64,000 bases of DNA from Ulva prolifera (GCA_023078555.1 CM041200.1:4120936-4184935); one strand, 5' to 3'. Positions 1 through 12,863 are shown, counted from the stretch's first letter. Program-made: numbers and translations. The notes: generated by a model from the letters alone, not told the origin.

Positions 1-1643
1 GAGGCTGAGGTTGTATTCTTGGGTGGGAGTTGCCCTCCGGACTGTGCTGGACGAAGCGGACCATGAGCCCCGCGGACCCGGTGAATGAGCATCGGAAGCA
101 CTATATAGCTTATCTGCAAACATAAAGTGCCATGATACGAAGCAAGGAATCCGATGGGCCCAGAGCTGGCGTCATGTTAGGTTCAACCAGTCGCAGCCGT
201 GTTTCACGGCTAATTGATGGAGCAAGGGACATTACAATTGACATATGCCAACCGTCAGATGTCTATGAAAATTCTCCTGAACAGATCGGCCCGTCCTAGG
301 CGCAGAGCACCTGACTTACCGCAAGCCAACGGCCGTTTGCGCCCACGCGGACAGCCCTGTTCCAGAGAAGAAGATGTAAAGCATAAGTTGACAAATAAAG
401 CGGACCTGGCGTAACGCGGACTGCAGCACCAGGAGTTGTGTTCTTCCGCGTCCGTTTTCCCGGGGAGCGTGGACACCCAATATCGCACACAAACATGGAT
501 TCAGGCAACAATCGATGAGAACGTGTTTCGTTGACTGTCTCCGACCGCCGATGGGGTCATGGCAAGTCTGTTGCAGGTGTATCTACTTCCCGGACCGCAA
601 AGGAGGATGCGCGCGCGATGTACCAACTGATTAACAATGGACAGTCTCACGGTGTCGTTGGGCTAATTATCCAGCCCTGTCAACGGGGCTGAAGGTGACA
701 ACTGCGACAATTTCCGACCCTGTTCGGCATGCATTGCAAGTTCATCGGCGTGTCGGCGTTATCTGCTTGAGAATGTATCGGCATGATCTTGAGCATTCCT
801 GTGTGATGAACAACAAAAGTTTCGGAACTCGGTGTTGGCGTGCGCTTGTAGTATTTGCTGTGGCTGCTGCGCGATGACATGCTCCGGCGATCCAATACCA
901 CGTGTTCGATGCGCCGACCCGGAAGTAACAACATGGCCGAGCGGAATAAGGTGTCCGTCTTTACTGAATGGTCAGAATTGCTGATGGCCTAAGTTGTCCT
1001 GACCTTTTGAGGCGAGGCCTCACGCGGCAGCAAGCTCGCTTCGAGAGGTACACGTCACCATCGCGCCAGCGGTGCATCGTCATGTCGACTGCTGCAGGTT
1101 GTGCGGTCTCGGTGCTCCACCACGACGCTAAATTTACGCATATTCAGGTGAGATTGCTCATCTCTTACACTCACGCAAGGTCCTTCACGATCCGAGGACA
1201 TTTGCGGCTCACCTCAAGACGGGAAGAATGCAGAATCACGAGCGGGTTATGCGCGAAAACATCGGACATCATAGCACATGTTCTAGGCTACGTACATCAG
1301 TACTCGCACCGATGTCGAGAAGTTGAAGCAGGTGCCGTGGGAGTGGCAAGTGCAAGCGCCTGTTGTCGTTTCCTTCTTGGTGTTTCGCGGGCCCACGGCG
1401 ATGAAACATATGTTACAGCTTCTAAGCAACTGAATTGTGGAGTTGCCTTGTATATAGCTGAGACTGCGATCACGACCCAATCTCTGGATCTCCCGCCTGC
1501 GGTCACACAAGCAGGAATCTACCTAGGTTGCACAATGTTCAAAGAATTGTTACTCGAACTGCACAAAACACGCAGTGCTTGTTGATTGGGCACAGCTGAT
1601 TCAAGTTGAATGACCTGGTTTCCTGATGCCACAGCAATCATGG
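1..1643. other. No gene recognised (left edge)
   Basis: I see no protein family, splice pattern or RNA gene here. The longest open frame (968-1585, +, 205 codons) has no recognisable motif, and its composition looks like translated non-coding DNA. The stretch lies downstream of the minus-strand prolyl 4-hydroxylase and may include its 3' untranslated region. Confidence 0.5.
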
Positions 1644-4328
1644 TCACTTTGTGTGCAACATCAAATCGCATCTGCCACATGACAGCAGACAGTGGCCTGG
1701 GCGTCCCGGTGACCCAATCATGAAGGCCGCGTTCGACTCACATTCGCCCGAGTCCGCCCATCCTATGCATGAGAACTCGGCGTCCTTGCAACCTGGGGGA
1801 GCAGGAGGGCGGTCCGGCCTGAATTGCACGTGCTCCACCTTCTCAGCCTTTTCATATGGCATCGCATATCGCGCCACATGGTACCACTTCGTGGCACAAA
1901 CCTTCTCCCTGCAGCAAAGCTCTGCGTCAGAGATATGGAAATGATTTGAGTCATACATGCATTCCCAAGTTGCATGCAATGCCGGTTGCGCCTGCGTTGG
2001 TTCAATCCCCCCTGCTGCAAACCTGTCTTTAGCACTTTCCATGAAAGTGAGGTGACTCACTGCACCCGCCAGGCTGCGGTCAGGAGTGATAAGTGAATTC
2101 ACAAGGTCGCATTTCAGCCCTACATATCCGTGCTGTGGTGTGGCACGTGTTGAGAGATTGCAGCAATCTGGACGAGCGCATCTCCATCGTCTGCAAGGCA
2201 GCCTTGAGTGCTGCCCATGTCGATCACAATCTCACGTGCTGGTGTGCACTCGGCCACTGATTACGACAATGGGGCAAGTGTTACACACAGTTCGTGACAG
2301 TCTGGATGATGTGGCCCATGTGGCTTTGGTGGGGACAGTCGAGCAAGCATGTGCACAGTCCTGGAGTTCAAAGTACCCCTTTGCAGATGCGCACTGCAAG
2401 GGCTATCATGTAGGCTGGTTGCGAGTGCCGAGCTGCATGGCTGTGTGCAGAAGGCAAGTGTGCAACCGACATGCAATGGATGCGAGCAGGCACAGGAAGT
2501 GGGTGCAACGCACCCCTTGATGACGGGGCAGCCTCCATGCAGCGCTCCTGCACGCAGCCTGCTGTGTCAGCTGCATTTGACACAGCCCCTGCAAGTTATG
2601 AGAAAAAGCGGCAAAGTTTTTCTTTGAGGTCTTGGACCGCTCTCATCATGAAGGACCTGGAGAACACGCTTTGCGGCTGCCCAATACACGCCACACAGCA
2701 CACCGAGCGACCACATGCATGGATGTCCTCTTACGTACAAGGCTAAGTAATTCCAGACTTATTTTACTGACATGCGTCACCCATGCACGACACATCGCTC
2801 AAACGCCCTGATCTCCGATTCAAGTACGGCAGCTAGCCACTACAAGGCCAGGACTTGCACATCACGCATACAGAAGAGCATGATGCAAGGCGGCGTGTGT
2901 GTTACAAGGACAAAGCAAGCAAGGCAGGTAGCAAAGCAAGCAAGGTGGTGTGTGTGTGCCAGTCTCCCTGGTTGCGGGACAGCGATGACACATAGCGGGT
3001 CAACACCTTTGTTGAGCATCCCAGCTGTTGTCAGCGACCAGAACACGACCGCATCTCCACGGCGGGGCTTCGCAGCAAGGCCTTGCATGGCGCACTCGCT
3101 AAAGTTCTCAGAGGTCTGTCCAGGCGGCACTGGGATGTTTGGGAAGACGGTTTCACCGCCTTCCTCAACATCAGTCAGATACAGCAGCAGCGTGGCAATG
3201 CGGTTGCCGCCATTGGCAGTGCCCTGTTCATGGAAGAAGTAGTCGAAGTGTGCGTCATATTTCTGACCGACCTGCACACATGCAGCCCCCGGTGTGCCTG
3301 TGCTGACAGAGAGCAGCGCTGCCGCTGCCACGGTGCACACAGCCAGTACGAGCAGGCTGCAGTCATTGATGGCAACAGTCAGACCTGACCAGGCATTTCT
3401 TGCAGAATCGACTCAAAGAATGAGATTTATTTTTAGGGAGCGGGCGTGATGATGCGGCACAGGGGTGCAAGGGTGATGCAAGAGAGCCGTGAGGAATGCT
3501 TGCGCACCCAGTCGGTGAGAGTGAGCGGCAATCACCTGATAGAAGAGAACTTGCAGACCCTCGCCCTGGTCCTTGTCAATCATCACCCACTGTGCTATCC
3601 GCTCCTCAACTGTTGAGATGGTGGAGGTCTCCCCACGCTCAAAAAACATTCCCTGCGATGTCCTGATATCAGAGACTTTGCCTGCAAGAAAAGACTTGAA
3701 TACAAAGAATGCACATCTGTGGAGCTTGATCTCCTGATGGGCTGGCCTAGGTCAACGGTGTGAGCCATGTGTGGCTGCGTGCACACATTGATCTTAGACC
3801 ACGGTGTCAATCGTTGCCGGGTAGGTACGCACCACCACCAGCAGCCTTGGCATCAACAACACCCGAACGCCGAAGTCGAGGCTTTGCTCCCTCGATGAGA
3901 TGATCGCATTCATCTGCATCGCCATTTCGATGAAGACAGCACAAAGCATTGGCAGCTTCCTGACTGTGGTCGCACGGCCAGTCCAACATGTTCAATTGCC
4001 ATTATCAAATCCAAGACAGTATCAAATTCTGTAAAGGAAGGCTTGCCTGGAGTAAGTAGGTTGTGAATCCTGAACACTCGATGTGGCCAGCTGAGCACTT
4101 CCAGCCAGCGCTTTGAACCGTCTGGGAGCGGCTCCTCTCGAGCAACCTCGCCCAGCCAGCCTGCGCAACAAGCTGTGATGTTGCCAAGGTAAAGGGCTGC
4201 TTGCTGTTGCTGCTGTCACTGTGTTGCTGCTGAAGCGCACCAGGCAGGAGACTATCGCTGTCGTCCTGGCCGTGAACACTCGCAGCAAACACTGCGAGCA
4301 AACAAGCCAAGACTTTGGAAAGCTTCAT
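1644..4328 (-). CDS. P4H: Prolyl 4-hydroxylase with C-terminal ShKT domain (7 exons)
   Basis: Secretory-pathway 2-oxoglutarate/Fe(II) dioxygenase that hydroxylates proline in secreted or wall proteins. Model: complement of 1644..1908, 2514..2544, 2992..3271, 3536..3681, 3833..3913, 4047..4160, 4241..4328; 334 aa. All phases agree. The start at 4328 gives a signal peptide (MKLSKVLACLLAVFAASVHG). The substrate-side region includes LLTPDECDHLI and RTSQGMFFERG. Predicted iron ligands are His151 and Asp153 (AHFDYF) and His239 in the LHGGCPVIKG block, which is assembled from a 31-base exon. The 2-oxoglutarate-binding Lys is K249. The tail (287-327) carries six cysteines in ShKT spacing, with GWADSGEC and SCGRC, an arrangement typical of green-algal and plant P4Hs. 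Intron 2 starts with GC (CAG|GCAAGC). It is head-to-head with the JMJD8-like gene. Confidence 0.93.
2888..2945. repeat. Copy of a short dispersed repeat (partner near 34.0 kb)
   Basis: Within intron 5 of the prolyl 4-hydroxylase gene. The 16-mer GTTACAAGGACAAAGC followed closely by AGGCAGGTAGCA recurs at about 34016-34055. The AGCAAGCAAGG part is locally tandem. The origin is unknown. Confidence 0.5.
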
Positions 4329-4869
4329 CAATCGGCTGACATCAGCGCGTGCAGAAGGATACACCGGGATGTGCCATCCCCATCGTAAAATTGGCATTAT
4401 TGACATCGCATGCCCGACTGCCGCTCGCGATCACAAAGGACCAATCATCTGTGCTCAGCCGCAGACGCACATCTAGCTGGCTGTACATAAGTGGTCACTG
4501 TGGGGCACTGCATGCAGGCGCCTCGGGTGATCAGGCTGCGTGCATTTGCTCGACTCGCATGCTTCGTACTGTGAACCAATCACCTCACACGGAGCAGCCT
4601 CCTCGTAAAAACACAGAAGCAGCCGCGACTCCTGCAGATACACACATGGGCTGATCGCGAACACGGATGGACCGTCCAGAATGTGGACGATATCTTCAAA
4701 CAGCATTAGCGAGCGCTGTGTGCGTACTGCTGATGCCGAGTGTGTCCATCCCCGTGTGACGCGAATAAACCTGCTGTAGGTGTATGTGGTGTATATCAGC
4801 GTCGAAACGGTCGTATGCGAGGGAGTGAGCTCGTCAGGGCACCGCCCTCGCTGTGAAACGTCTGAAGGC
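4329..4869. promoter_or_regulatory. Bidirectional intergenic region between P4H and JMJD8-like genes
   Basis: 541 bases separate the two divergent start codons. Promoters of both genes must lie here or in unannotated 5' leader exons. I see no convincing TATA box or other defined element. Confidence 0.5.
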
Positions 4870-6305
4870 ATGATGGCAGAACTGTGCGAAGGAACTCCTT
4901 TGCTGCGTTATTTCCTGGTTTCCGTGATCCTTCTGATCAGGACCACGCTGGGAGAGTGGATTGACAGCTCTGTCCACGCTGGCTCTAGGTGTACGATAGA
5001 CCGTGTCCCCATCGAAGCGTTGTCAAAGGCCGAATTTGTGCAATTTTACGAAGAGCAGTATCCCGTCATCCTTCAAGGGACAACGCAGACACGTTTAGCT
5101 TCCCTCACTGAGAAGGTGCGGCATCGCGAGACTGTAAGCTGCACACAGATTTTGGGCGTCCGACATTGTTTCCTGATCTGAGGAGCACATGCTCAGCATA
5201 GCTGTGTCGGAATTCATCAGCGCTGTGATGAGAGTCCAGGCAGCAGTAGTATACCCTTGCAAATACCCTGATCTCCTCTTGAGAATGGTGACTCTGAATC
5301 GGGGTCCTGGCTGCAGACCCGCTTGATAAATAACCATGGTAACACTGTCGTCACGCTCAGCTCATCTAATACCTTCTCACACGGCCGAAAGTCAATGCCG
5401 CTTCGACAATACATCGCCAGCATGAGCACACTTGCAAATAGCCCAGACTCAGCGCCCAAGGTTCCGGCAAATGAGTCATTTTACCTCTTTGGCCCTCATG
5501 CTGCACTCTCGCCGAAGCTCAGCAGCCTTGTGGAAACATATATACCGCCGCCCTTCTCTGGAGATGATCTTGCCTTCAGCTTTGGCATCGGAGGCCCAGG
5601 CACTGGCATTCCGTTTCATGTCCATGGCCATGGCTTCTCAGAGGTCGTGCATGGGGGAAAGGTGCGGTGCACAGTACCTGCGTTGCCCGATGCGGCTCCG
5701 CTGTGTTCCAGCAAGGATTTCTTTGTGCTCTGCTGTGTTCACTACATGTCTGTGTTGCCGTCATGTGGTGATGCACACGTGGCCACAACCGGACCAGTCA
5801 GATGCACTCACTGAACGTAACCGTACAACGCCCCGGGCGATTCACTCGTCACAAGACCAGTTGTGCACTCGTCGAGTTGCCCTCTTTTGACAGGACACAA
5901 TGGTGCATTGTACTTGCATATCAAGTTGATGCAAGTGAGGAACGCTTCGGGGAGGCTGGAGCAGTCAAGTAGTAAACAAGAACGCTGTATGTCACACCAT
6001 AGGAAGGGTGCTTGAGTGGCTGCCTTCATGTGCAGAGATGGCTCCTGTTCCCTCCTGACCACCGGCCGCCATTCCACCCAGATGAGCCGGTTGCAGACTG
6101 GCTTGAGCACACCTACCCCACTCTGACCGGGCTGGACGCAGAGCTGCTGGAGGAGTGTGACATCTGGCCGGGAGAAGTGCTGTACTTTCCGTCGAACTGG
6201 TGGCATGCGGTCATTAACCTGGGGGAGACGGTGTTTGTGTCATCGTTTGAGAGGCACGGCCGGGCTCCGGGGGCTGCTGGCCTGGGGGCAAAACTCGGGC
6301 TGTGA
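4870..6305 (+). CDS. JMJD8: JMJD8-type JmjC/cupin-8 protein, secretory (3 exons)
   Basis: Homologue of JMJD8, a JmjC-fold protein of the endoplasmic reticulum. Model: join 4870..5115, 5317..5661, 6036..6305; 286 aa, all phases agree. The N-terminus has a hydrophobic signal or anchor (LLRYFLVSVILLIRTTLG). Family landmarks follow in order: an FYEEQYPVIL block, NTVVTLSSSNTFSH, an ETYIPPPF segment, FSFGIGGPGTGIPFHVHGHG, RWLLFPPDHRP and GEVLYFPSNWWHAVINLG. The metal-site motif reads H-V-H where most JmjC enzymes have HxD/E; human JMJD8 also has HxH. The distal His is in WWHAV. Catalytic activity therefore cannot be assumed. Two consecutive ATGs (4870, 4873) could start translation; the first is used. 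Both donors are GTGCGG and both acceptors end in GCAG. Confidence 0.92.
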
Positions 6306-7510
6306 GGCGTGCGGGCTGGGTGTCCCGGGTGCAAAGGTCGCAAGCCTGCTGCGGCTGCTTTATATGCGGACATCCGTGAGAAACTCTGTGTAGATTTTAG
6401 GCGCAAGCAGGCAGATTGCGTTATGTAAGGCTCATCGTCGAGTCAGCGAGTAAAAGAGAGCACTGGGGACTGCAACAATTCTGATGCGTACGTTGGTGCT
6501 GAAGTCGTCATAGCACCTTTAAATTGTGTTTGCGGTGCAGGCACCCGCAATCGCAACCAGGGCTGACGCCAAACTGCGCTTGTTGCAGTCGGCCTGTGCT
6601 CTGGATGCAGTCAAGTCCGCAGTACAAACGGACAATATCAAGACGTGAATACGATGCTTGCACCTTCGACGCTCTGAACAGAAACTGCAAAGGCGTCCCA
6701 TGCTGCATGGCGCATGATCAACAAAGGCTGATCTCACAGTTCCCGGCAGCAGTGCCATGCACATGCAGGGACAGCCATGTCCCAGGTGCTGCACTCACAT
6801 GGTGCAGCCTGACGGCAGCCCTGAGACATTCTGCTCAGCGCTGCAACAGTGTTGCAGACACTGAGCAGTATCACTTGCACACGACAGCAAAGCATGCATA
6901 GAGCAGACCAAACGTACACAGCAGCAGCTGAAAAGGAATCAAGAGCGCTCTTGAGCATGTCCGTGGCGACTTCACATTACACCAGTCAGTGCTTGCCCTC
7001 CCCTTGATGCAACATCAGGTGCTGCCGTGTTGCAAGCTCCGTGCTCTGGGACACCACACACTGCGTGTACTCGCGAACACTTCAATATCTTCTGCACTAC
7101 TCCCACGTCATGTACACGGCAATACGAAAAAGTAAGCTATCACCTAGTGAGGGCAAGCTGCTCTGTGCTCCCCTTGTCCCTTTTGCAGACGAGGCAGTGT
7201 CAGAGAAGCCTTTTCGGAGCTGATAAATGTCATGGAAGGCCCACCGCCAAGAGGCATTTGTCTAAAAGCAAAAAGTCTCACACATGCTTGGGCACGATCA
7301 TCTCTTTGCAACCCCATGAATACCATACGCACACACATCATCCTTCAGCGCTGCCTGGTAGCATGCGTTTGTGCTCTGCCATCCGATGGCGCAAGCTCTT
7401 GTAATTCGTTCATCAGGCCTTCAGGGTTGTGCCATGCCGGCACATGGAGGCCTGGCCCCCAGCACGCCTGCCGCACGTCGCAAATTACACACGGATTACG
7501 CCCATGACGC
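6306..7510. other. Intergenic, nothing recognised
   Basis: Convergent 3' flanks of the JMJD8-like gene (+) and the folate-receptor-like gene (-). I found no family signature and no plausible chain of exons. Confidence 0.5.
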
Positions 7511-10500
7511 TCACAGTGCTAGCCATACACCAGCCAGCGCCACGGCCACGCCCACACCGGCAAGCTGGTGCCCAGCAGCAACCTCCACATTCGCGGGAGC
7601 CTCAGCGGTGGTGCCATCTGAAGCCGCGGTGGTGGTGGTGGGTGGGGTTGCGGCGGGGGTGCTGCGTGGAGCAGCGGCGGTGCTGGTGGGTGGAGCAGCG
7701 GCGGGGCTCGGAGCCTCGGCGGTGCTGTTGGGTGGAACCGCAACAGGGGTGCCGTCCGCGGCACACATCTCCTGCAGCGCATGCCTGAGCTCAGGCTGTG
7801 CACATCCCCGGCTTCAGCGGCACGGCGGTACGCAGCAGTCATGCACAGTGCATGTTGCACGGATACAATGGAAGTTTCTGGATGATTCTCGGGGTGGGGT
7901 GCGCGGTCCCCGCCACCCCTGCCGGTAGCTGGCTGCCAACACGCGCCCAAGCACCCGCACTTGCACCAGCATGGTGAGCCCAGGTCAGATCAATGACAAA
8001 CATCCACCAGGGTGCCATGCTAGCTGCTGTATGGGTGACAAATAACAGGGCACCACAGTTCAGGGTGCCTGGGTGCCACTCCGTTACCCTCCAACGCTTC
8101 TCCAAAAACCCCAATGCAGCATCAAACAACATCCACTTGATCCGCAAAGCAGGCTCCAGGAAGCAGAGGCGGGGGTGCGAGGGGAGGAGACGCACCACAC
8201 TGCCGCTCTGCTCGGGGCACGGCGTCGGCCATGGCTTGCCGGTGAAGACGGCATTGTTAGGGTTGTCAGCATGCATCTGCGGCTCAAAGTCGTCGGTCAC
8301 GACGGCCGACGAGTTCCACGCGAACGAGTACGCCTTGGCCTCGTGCCGCTCATACACAAACGCGTTGTCCCACAGCATCTCGCACCACTCCTTCGAGTCC
8401 TTCCACACCTGCACACACACCCGTGATGTGCGGCATGGCACAGCGCAGCATGCACAGCAGGTGTGTGCTGTCGGCCGCACGATGAACCGGCAGTCGCCGT
8501 CACGACATACCTGTCACCACGCCCGACACACCTTCAATCACTCCACGCCGCTGCACACACACTTACACACACGAGAGCACTGCCGCACGGATCCACAGCA
8601 GAGCACGCGCACCTGGCTGACGGTCTTCTGGCAGTACTTTGTCTCGTTCTTGCAGTACACGTCGTCCGAGAACGCGAGGCCGAAGAGCGACTTGGGGCCG
8701 CCGTCTGGCGGGCAGTCGGGGCCGGAGCACGTGCACAGCACGAGGTCACTGCAGGCGGCGTAGAACGCGTCACACTCCGAGGCCTTGATCGGCATGCCCT
8801 CCATCTGCCACGCGTTGCTGGCGCCGCTGTCGTCCTTGCAGTCGCCGTGCTTCCGCCACTTGCCCGCGTTGACGTCGCACTCGTAGAGGCACTCCTCCTC
8901 GCGGAACCACGCGTTGCAGCGCTCGAACGCGGCGGTGAGCTGCGGGCTGTTGTCGCGGGTGGCGCGGATATCGTCGTGGTACTGGTAGCACTTGTCCCAC
9001 CGGTATGCCTGCACCGACCGCCACCGCCCCGTCACCACCGTGTCGCACCTCACCCTGAAGCGGACGGGCACGGCAGAACACCTCCCTTTGAAGCGGGCAG
9101 GTGCAGTCGCATGCGTGTCAAATTAGCATGAGGTGATCAGTTGTCGCGCTGTCGGAGCTGCAGCGACGGCAGAGCACCTGTGCTATTGCAAGCATGCCGG
9201 CTGACTGTGAACCTTTGTGGCGATTTTGTGGCACCGCGGAACCCTGGCACGCCGCGGCGTGATTCGGCTCAGCGCGGGCTCATCGGCAACAGGGCTCCGA
9301 ACTGGCAAGCAGGCAGTGGCAGATGGTGGAGGAGCGGGGGCCGCACCGGGTCGTATAGGTCCTTGGAGGTATCGATCGCTGTCGCGGTCTTCGGGGAGCA
9401 GCACGCGTTGTCCGAGTACTTGGCGCAGACCCCCCCGAGGCCTGGCCGCTCGAGCGCGACATCAACGGTGTGGTCGTTGCGCAGGTGGCACAGCTCGCAC
9501 GGTGTCACCTCCACGTCCACAGACTGCTCCTGCACATGCCCTCACGCATGCAGCCACCCTCCCGAGGCCGCCCCCGACGCACACATGCATGCGCAGGCCT
9601 CACTCCGCACATGCATGTCGCCACCGCAACCATCCAGGAGCACACCACACACACACGGTTCCGAAGATGTCAACAGGATTCGGCCGACCACGAGCGACCT
9701 GCCGGCCTTGCTTTTCGCATCAAGAAAACCACAGTAGAGGGGGCAGCAGTCAGAGGAGCTGCGGGGGAAGGATGTAGCGCACCGCTGCGGGGCATGCCGC
9801 CTGGAGCTGCGCGTCGGTGACGGCGTGGTCCGGGCACGGCTCCGGGAGCGCGACGTCAGCGTGCACGGCGTCGTTGGGGTTCGGGCCGGTGAAGTTCATG
9901 ACGTAGCCGTCCGTGCCGGCCTCGGCGTAGAGGAAGGCATCCCCCCAGAGCTCCTCGCACATCGCCTTGCCGCCCTTCGTCACGTTGCCTGCGGCGCCTG
10001 CATGCACACAGCGCGCAATCACGCGGGGGGCACCAGCGGCGCTGCGATTGCAGCAGGTGTCTCAAATCTTGCCATCTTGCACAGTTGCCCGGGTCCAGCA
10101 GAGCTCTGCGATTGGTGCGAGATGGCAACTGCAATGTGACGCCTTCTGGCGGGGGCAGAGCCTGCTCGGTGCACTGTAGCAGTTTATGGGTACAACCCAA
10201 CTCTCCATCCTCTCCTCTCCCTGCTCGCTCATCTCATCCGCATGTGCAGTCTGCCTACATTGATGTGCGAATACTATGCCTCGCCCTGCTGGAGCGTGAA
10301 TGCCACCACAGGCGATGTGCGACAGGTGCATGTGTCTGCTCGATGTTTTGCAGCACGAGCTGGGTTCCAGCATCAGGCGGTGCTCCTGAGCTCACTGCAG
10401 TAGTTCTTGGCCTGATTCCCGACCCGCAGCCACCAGCGGGTCTGAGGGCGGGCGCAAGTATGGCGCTTGAAAGCGGCGTGGCGTGTAGACAGCGCACCGA

Positions 10501-11368
10501 AGACCTCGGCGTACGTCTTGCAGTTTCCAGAGGCCTGAGTGCACTGGCCCTGGGCATGCAGGGCGCTCTGCGTGAACCAGCTGTTGTCTCCGCTGGTGGA
10601 ATTGTAGCAGTAGTAGTCTGCGGCGCACGCCTCGTACCAGGCGTTGCAGTACTCGGACTTGATTGGCATCTTGTAGATCTCCCAGCCATTGTCACTCACG
10701 CCCGTTGCCGCATCGTGCTTGCAGTCTGCGTGCCTCCTGCGGGGGAAAGGGCATTGAGGGTAAGCTGGGCGAGTGTACAGCGGCGTGTGGAGTAGGCTGA
10801 CGGGCCTCGTCGCCCGATGGCAGGTATTGGTTGCGGTCAGCATGAAGAAAGCTCCTGGCGAATGGTGACCTGGACAACACGGATGTGAGGATGAGGACGC
10901 ACCTGTACTTGCCGATGTTGACGTCACATTCATAGAAGCAGTACTCGGCCTCGAGGAAGCCCTTGCAGGCTGCACTGACTGCTGGGACAGTGGGGTCGTC
11001 GGTGTTGCAGGCGTTGATGTTGCTCTTGGAGTCCGGGCCGTCGTACGTCAGGTACCCATTCGCAATGCTGCAAACAGGTGCGAATGGTGTCAGGGCTGTG
11101 GTCGCTGAATGAACACAAATGATTCAGGCATGGTCAGCAGGTCAGCCTAGGTGTGAGCCTACAGGGAAGCGCACTCTGTAACTATCTCATGCGAGCAGCA
11201 AGCTGCGTCCTTGTACTGGTTGCATGTTGGGTACTGCTTGCCCTCCTCGAACGGTGTCGAGAAGTCCTTGATGTGGTCGTATCGGACGGTACAGACGTCG
11301 CATGTTGCTTGCGCCACCTGTGGCCATGCAGCGGCGAGCGCAGCTGCCACAACAGCCTGAAACTTCAT
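7511..11368 (-). CDS. GPI-type surface protein with two folate-receptor-like modules (8 exons)
   Basis: Predicted secreted, GPI-anchored protein; the ligand is unknown. Model: complement of 7511..7795, 8196..8408, 8613..9008, 9347..9529, 9783..9988, 10498..10736, 10903..11067, 11175..11368; about 626 aa, phases consistent. The exon starting at 9988 could start at 9997 instead, adding three residues. A signal peptide (MKFQAVVAAALAAAWPQVAQA) is followed by two copies of one Cys-rich module. Each has a CC pair (DAACCS; DNACCS), then YECDVN, DCK, MPIK with CNAWYEAC or CDAFYAAC, and CEELWGDAF or CEMLWDNAF. This order is that of folate-receptor (Folate_rec) domains. An Ala/Pro/Thr-rich linker and a hydrophobic C-terminus (LAGVGVAVALAGVWLAL) suggest a GPI anchor. 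Two separate genes are possible but less likely, because the second module lacks its own signal peptide and joins in phase. Confidence 0.8.
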
Positions 11369-12863
11369 GTTCCTGCACGACTTTGAGAAATCAGCATCGT
11401 GAAATCGTTCAGCATTCCCGAATGCAGTTCGCGCGCGTTTCTATGCTCGGGTCAGACGTGGACGTGCTTGCACCTGCGCTTGACACGCGCCGGGACGCAT
11501 CGTTCACTTCATGCTTCATTGGGCCGACTGTGGGTGTTGCACTGGAGTCCCGATAACACATGCCTATGGTCGAAGCTATGTGCCACATTGACCGGTGGCT
11601 CATGGCGCAATCCAAGCGATGTGACAGCGGCACCCATTGCGGAGGTACACAATCATCGATATGCATGATTGGCTCTCCGAGGCCCAAACGCGGCTCTAGT
11701 ATGTATCACCACCACCTCCGGTAACATACAAAGCAGATCATGATGGGGCGGATGGCGCAGGTGATGCTGAGGGAGCGCCCGGTGTTCCCGCGCAACAACG
11801 CTGCCGCTGGCACGCCGTCCGTCGCGCAACCAGCATATCGGCGCACTATGTGCATGCGATGACCACAGCTAGATGCATTTAAGCACATCAACTCGGTGCT
11901 ATGCCGTCAGCGAGCGATGCGTGAGCATCACTGTGATGCAGAAGGTGATATTCTGGCTTCAACCGGCATTTCCGTTCGGGAGGCGCCAGGGTGGCCACGC
12001 GGATCAAGAGATTCTATTACGGGAACGCATGTAACGCGATGAATCTGTAAATGCAGTGGTCTGCATGTTCCCGAGCCCGGCAGCGTGCCGGCTTCGTGCA
12101 AGGCAGCCGCAGAGCGGCTACACACTGCTGATACAATGCTCTTGTGCTGAAACGAAGGAGGCACTACAGCCGATCAGAGCAGACATGTGGAACACACCTG
12201 AGCTTCAACTTGAAAGGGCAGATCGTTTATAGCCGTGGGCACCGCTTACAACAAGGGTAACACCGCCAGATCTCCTCGAGCGGGCTCGATCACTAGCAGT
12301 CAATCAGACGTTTGCCGTTTGCACGCTTGCGAAAGATCCACTGGCCGCAGATAAATGCTTTTGTATTGGCGGATGTATGTGGGTGCCCATGTGTGTACGT
12401 CGCGTGCTCTCCTCGCTACCTTGCTCCTGCGGCCCAGCATGCACTGTGGATGGCGCACCACTGCCACATGCATGGCCTGTCAAGTGAACGGTCCCGGCTG
12501 CGTTCCCCTGCAGATGGCTGTGCCAGTAATCGATTCGAGGTTGCCATGGGCAAGATTGTCGATGGCATCTGTAGCGACTTGGCTCGGGCTGCTCGCGGAA
12601 TGATGTTGAACGGGCAGTTTGAACCAGCGAGTGGACGAGCCTCGCCAGACCTGGCTTGCCCGTACCGAATGGCGTTCGTCTCCTCATGATCAAACATTAC
12701 TGAGTGCCCATGTGCGAAGCTCTCTTATGCCGAGGTGGTGTCTAGTGTACGCTGAGTCTGACAGAGCTGCCGAGGCGCATGCCTGGGAACACATCTCGGC
12801 GCGTTTTTGCAGCACAGGCCTTGTATATGCTGCCTGGCTGAAGAGTAGCAATGATGTTCAGGT
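11369..12863. other. Divergent intergenic region upstream of the folate-receptor-like and DDB1 genes
   Basis: About 1.5 kb between the two divergent start codons. I saw no coding exon, RNA gene or repeat. Promoters of both genes are expected here. Confidence 0.5.

Noticed and set aside
968-1585. 205-codon open frame on the plus strand
   Set aside because: No motif, no splice neighbours and an amino-acid mix typical of translated non-coding DNA in this GC-rich genome.
5323-5814. Extension of JMJD8 exon 2 to 5814
   Set aside because: Homology stops exactly at a GTGCGG donor (5662) and resumes at 6036 (RWLLFPP).
7511-9529. Second folate-receptor-like module as a separate gene
   Set aside because: It begins with an intron acceptor (GTGCAG) and lacks a signal peptide, and the preceding exon joins it in phase through a GTGCGC donor.
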